A stretch of DNA of 64,000 nt. Origin: CAKZLS01 sp963701445 (GTDB taxonomy: Bacteria; Pseudomonadota; Alphaproteobacteria; Rhodospirillales; Defluviicoccaceae). The notes below the pieces were generated by a model. It was not told the origin of the DNA. It saw only the letters and a list, made by a program, of their open reading frames with translations, and did no database searches. Position 1 is the first letter of the stretch. Each line of letters begins with the position of its first letter. Shown in pieces: positions 62,239-64,000 of this stretch. The translations under genes and the position numbers were made by a program. Location of the stretch: positions 1-64,000 of the forward strand of contig CAVPAM010000045.1 in NCBI GenBank assembly GCA_963701445.1. The letters run 5' to 3'.

Positions 62239-64000
62239 GCGGTGGTCCCTGGGTCCGATGGCGGCGTCCCGGCGGACGCCCGGCGCGGCAGCGAAATGAC
62301 GAATTCCGTATACTCGCCCTCGCGGCTGTCCACGTCAAACGCGCCGTTGTGCTGATGGACGACAATGTCGTAGCTCAGCGACAATCCAAGACCGGTCCCC
62401 TCCCCGGTGGGCTTGGTGGTGAAGAACGGCGTAAAGATCTTGCCGGCCACGCCGGCGGGTATTCCGGTACCGTTGTCGCGGACACGGATTTCCACGGCGT
62501 CGCCGAGGTCGCGCGTCGACACCTTCAGGTTCGGTTGATAGGCTGGATGCTGGCTCTCCGTCTTGCGCTTCTGGGTGGCGTAAAACCCGTTCGAAAACAG
62601 GTTGAGCATCACCCGGCTCAGGTCCTGGGGCATGCACTCCAGCATGCCCGCGTTCTCGTCGAAATCCCGTTCGAGGCTGGTGTTGAAGTCCGGGTCCTGA
62701 GCCCGCGCGCCGTGGTACGCCAGATTGAGACTCTCGTTCACCAGGGCATTGATCCCCGCCTCCCGCCGCTCCCCCGGACCCTCGCGGGAATGGGCCAGCA
62801 TGCTTTTGACGATGGAATCGGCGCGGCCGCCGTGCTCGCTGATCTTCCGTAGATTTTCGATCAATGTCGATAACAGATCCTCGGCGTCGGCGCGCCCGTC
62901 GTCGCCAAGCGCCGCGAGGGCCGGGCCCAGGACGTCCCGAAGTTCTCCGAGAAGCTCGGCCGAGAGGTCCGCGAAGTTGTTGATGAAGTTGAGAGGATTC
63001 TTGATCTCATGGGCGATGCCGGCGACCAGCTGACCGAGGAGCGCCAGTTTCTCCGCCTGGACCAGATTGTTCTGCGCCCGCCTCAGTTCGGCGAGGGTCC
63101 GCTCCGCCTGCTCCTTCGCCTCGCGGATCGCCTTTTCGTTGAAAATCGCTTCGGTAATATCGGAGGAGCTTCCGCGGTAGCCGCGGAAGGCGCCGTCTTC
63201 ATCGAAAACGGGAACGCCGCTGGTGCTTACCCACACCGTGCTTTGCTGGCCGGCCGTGAGCTGGAAGCGGAAGTCCTTGAACGCCCGATGGGCGCGGAGG
63301 TCGGCAAGGTGCCGCGCCCAGGTTTCGTCGTCGACGCCCCCCTGACCGACTTCCTCTCGGGTCCTGCCAATCACTGCGCCGGGCGAAACGCCGGTGACCT
63401 CCTCCAGTCGCTCGGAAAAATAGGTGAAGCGCAGATCCGGGCCCATTTCGTAGAACCAGTCGGAGCTGGAGGATGCGAAATCCCGGAACCGCTGTTCGCT
63501 CTCGCGGAGCGCCTGTTCGGTGCGTTTGAGACCGGTGATGTCGAAATAGGTCAGCATGCGCCCACCGTCGGGCAGGCTCTTGCACTGATATTGAAAAACC
63601 CTGCCGTCGGCGATAAGGATTTCCACTGGCGCGATATCGCCATTGCGGATCGCCTCGATGCGGCTGCGGGCGTAGTCCTCGAACTCGTCGTCGGAAACCG
63701 TATATAGGCCGCGCTGGCGGACGTTCTCTATCAGCTCGCGCATCGTCCCCTTGCGCGCCAGCCAGTCCTTCTGGAAATCCCACATCTCGCCGAAGGCGCG
63801 GTTGAAGAGCCGGGGCCGGAGATCGGGGCCCAGGAACAGGATGCCGTAGTCGATCGCATCCATCACCGCGTTGAACTCGCCGAGGACCGCGTCCTTGTCC
63901 CGAACGACCCGGGCCAACTCCTCCTCGTGGCGCTTCAAGTCCGTGACATCGGTGTACACGGCGACGGTACCGCCGTCGCCGGTCTTGCGTTCGTTGATCT
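62235..64000 (-). CDS. PAS-domain sensor histidine kinase (5' end outside window)
   Basis: At least 588 residues are in the window, and the frame is open past 64000 (ERKTGDGGTVAVYTDVTDLK), so the start is missing. PAS segments occur at DYGILFLGPDLRPRLFNRAF and DWFYEMGPDLRFTYFSERLEEVTG. A coiled region (AKEQAERTLAELRRAQNNLV) leads to the H-box GIAHEIKNPLNFINNF, then an HATPase domain with N box, DNGTGIPAG and GTGLGLSLSYDIVV. No membrane segment is visible in this part, so it may be cytosolic. It should phosphorylate the regulator and the receiver-cyclase encoded downstream. Confidence 0.93.
   Translation of the reverse strand, partial: INERKTGDGGTVAVYTDVTDLKRHEEELARVVRDKDAVLGEFNAVMDAIDYGILFLGPDLRPRLFNRAFGEMWDFQKDWLARKGTMRELIENVRQRGLYTVSDDEFEDYARSRIEAIRNGDIAPVEILIADGRVFQYQCKSLPDGGRMLTYFDITGLKRTEQALRESEQRFRDFASSSSDWFYEMGPDLRFTYFSERLEEVTGVSPGAVIGRTREEVGQGGVDDETWARHLADLRAHRAFKDFRFQLTAGQQSTVWVSTSGVPVFDEDGAFRGYRGSSSDITEAIFNEKAIREAKEQAERTLAELRRAQNNLVQAEKLALLGQLVAGIAHEIKNPLNFINNFADLSAELLGELRDVLGPALAALGDDGRADAEDLLSTLIENLRKISEHGGRADSIVKSMLAHSREGPGERREAGINALVNESLNLAYHGARAQDPDFNTSLERDFDENAGMLECMPQDLSRVMLNLFSNGFYATQKRKTESQHPAYQPNLKVSTRDLGDAVEIRVRDNGTGIPAGVAGKIFTPFFTTKPTGEGTGLGLSLSYDIVVHQHNGAFDVDSREGEYTEFVISLPRRASAGTPPSDPGTTA

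Overview
The window reads as a GC-rich alphaproteobacterial chromosome segment, most likely from the Rhodospirillales or a nearby lineage. The evidence is the APH-type homoserine kinase overlapping rnhA, a threonine synthase overlapping an M16 peptidase, a MipZ-like ParA ATPase, split gcvPA/gcvPB, TRAP transport, a hydantoinase/oxoprolinase locus and a ScfR-type regulator. No tRNA, rRNA or CRISPR array was seen.

Layout. 1-4.2 kb: the end of an MFS permease, a multi-HTH protein, a cytochrome c, a small basic protein, and two damaged genes (a truncated nucleotide cyclase and a sugar cytidylyltransferase with an in-frame amber codon). 4.2-9.2 kb: a minus-strand group (TauE-like permease, Tat-exported multicopper oxidase, ABC-2 exporter) and a secreted hypothetical protein. 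9.3-11.6 kb: an ISAs1-type element that cuts off a DUF115-like gene behind pgl. 11.9-14.6 kb: a large CBM9-like hypothetical and a frameshifted metallo-hydrolase. 14.8-24.3 kb: thrC, M16 peptidase, AlgH/YqgE, a DsbD/ScsB-like protein, peroxiredoxin, hemerythrin, thrB-rnhA, a dual CDGSH protein and a lipoprotein. 24.4-28.9 kb: the glycine cleavage operon gcvT-gcvH-gcvPA-gcvPB ending in a hairpin. 29.2-34.5 kb: a 28-residue membrane peptide, a ScfR-type regulator, a SDR/sugar-phosphate-cyclase/IMPase operon and a VOC protein. 34.5-44.4 kb: citrate synthase, an LpxR-like outer-membrane protein, a fused oxoprolinase, and a divergent TRAP transporter with a MarR regulator. 44.6-49 kb: small envelope proteins, a nuclease, and frameshifted patatin and DUF4105 genes. 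49-52 kb: an ArsR/permease/thioredoxin operon, then a TIR(SEFIR)-SLOG fusion. 52-59 kb: a MipZ-like gene and the operon cstA / CC-motif protein / cory-CC-star / ArsA / GH57. 59.4-64 kb: a LprI-like protein and a histidine kinase / response regulator / receiver-cyclase operon cut by the window end.

The items most worth following are the TIR-SLOG fusion, which resembles a one-protein combination of Thoeris-type parts; the poorly understood cstA-cory-ArsA-GH57 operon; the cyclitol-type operon; a two-copy repeat of about 60 bp with long C-runs; and a striking series of single-base disruptions that hit accessory genes while the core metabolic genes stay intact. Those disruptions are either real gene decay or assembly indels, and must be resolved before function is argued from the affected genes.
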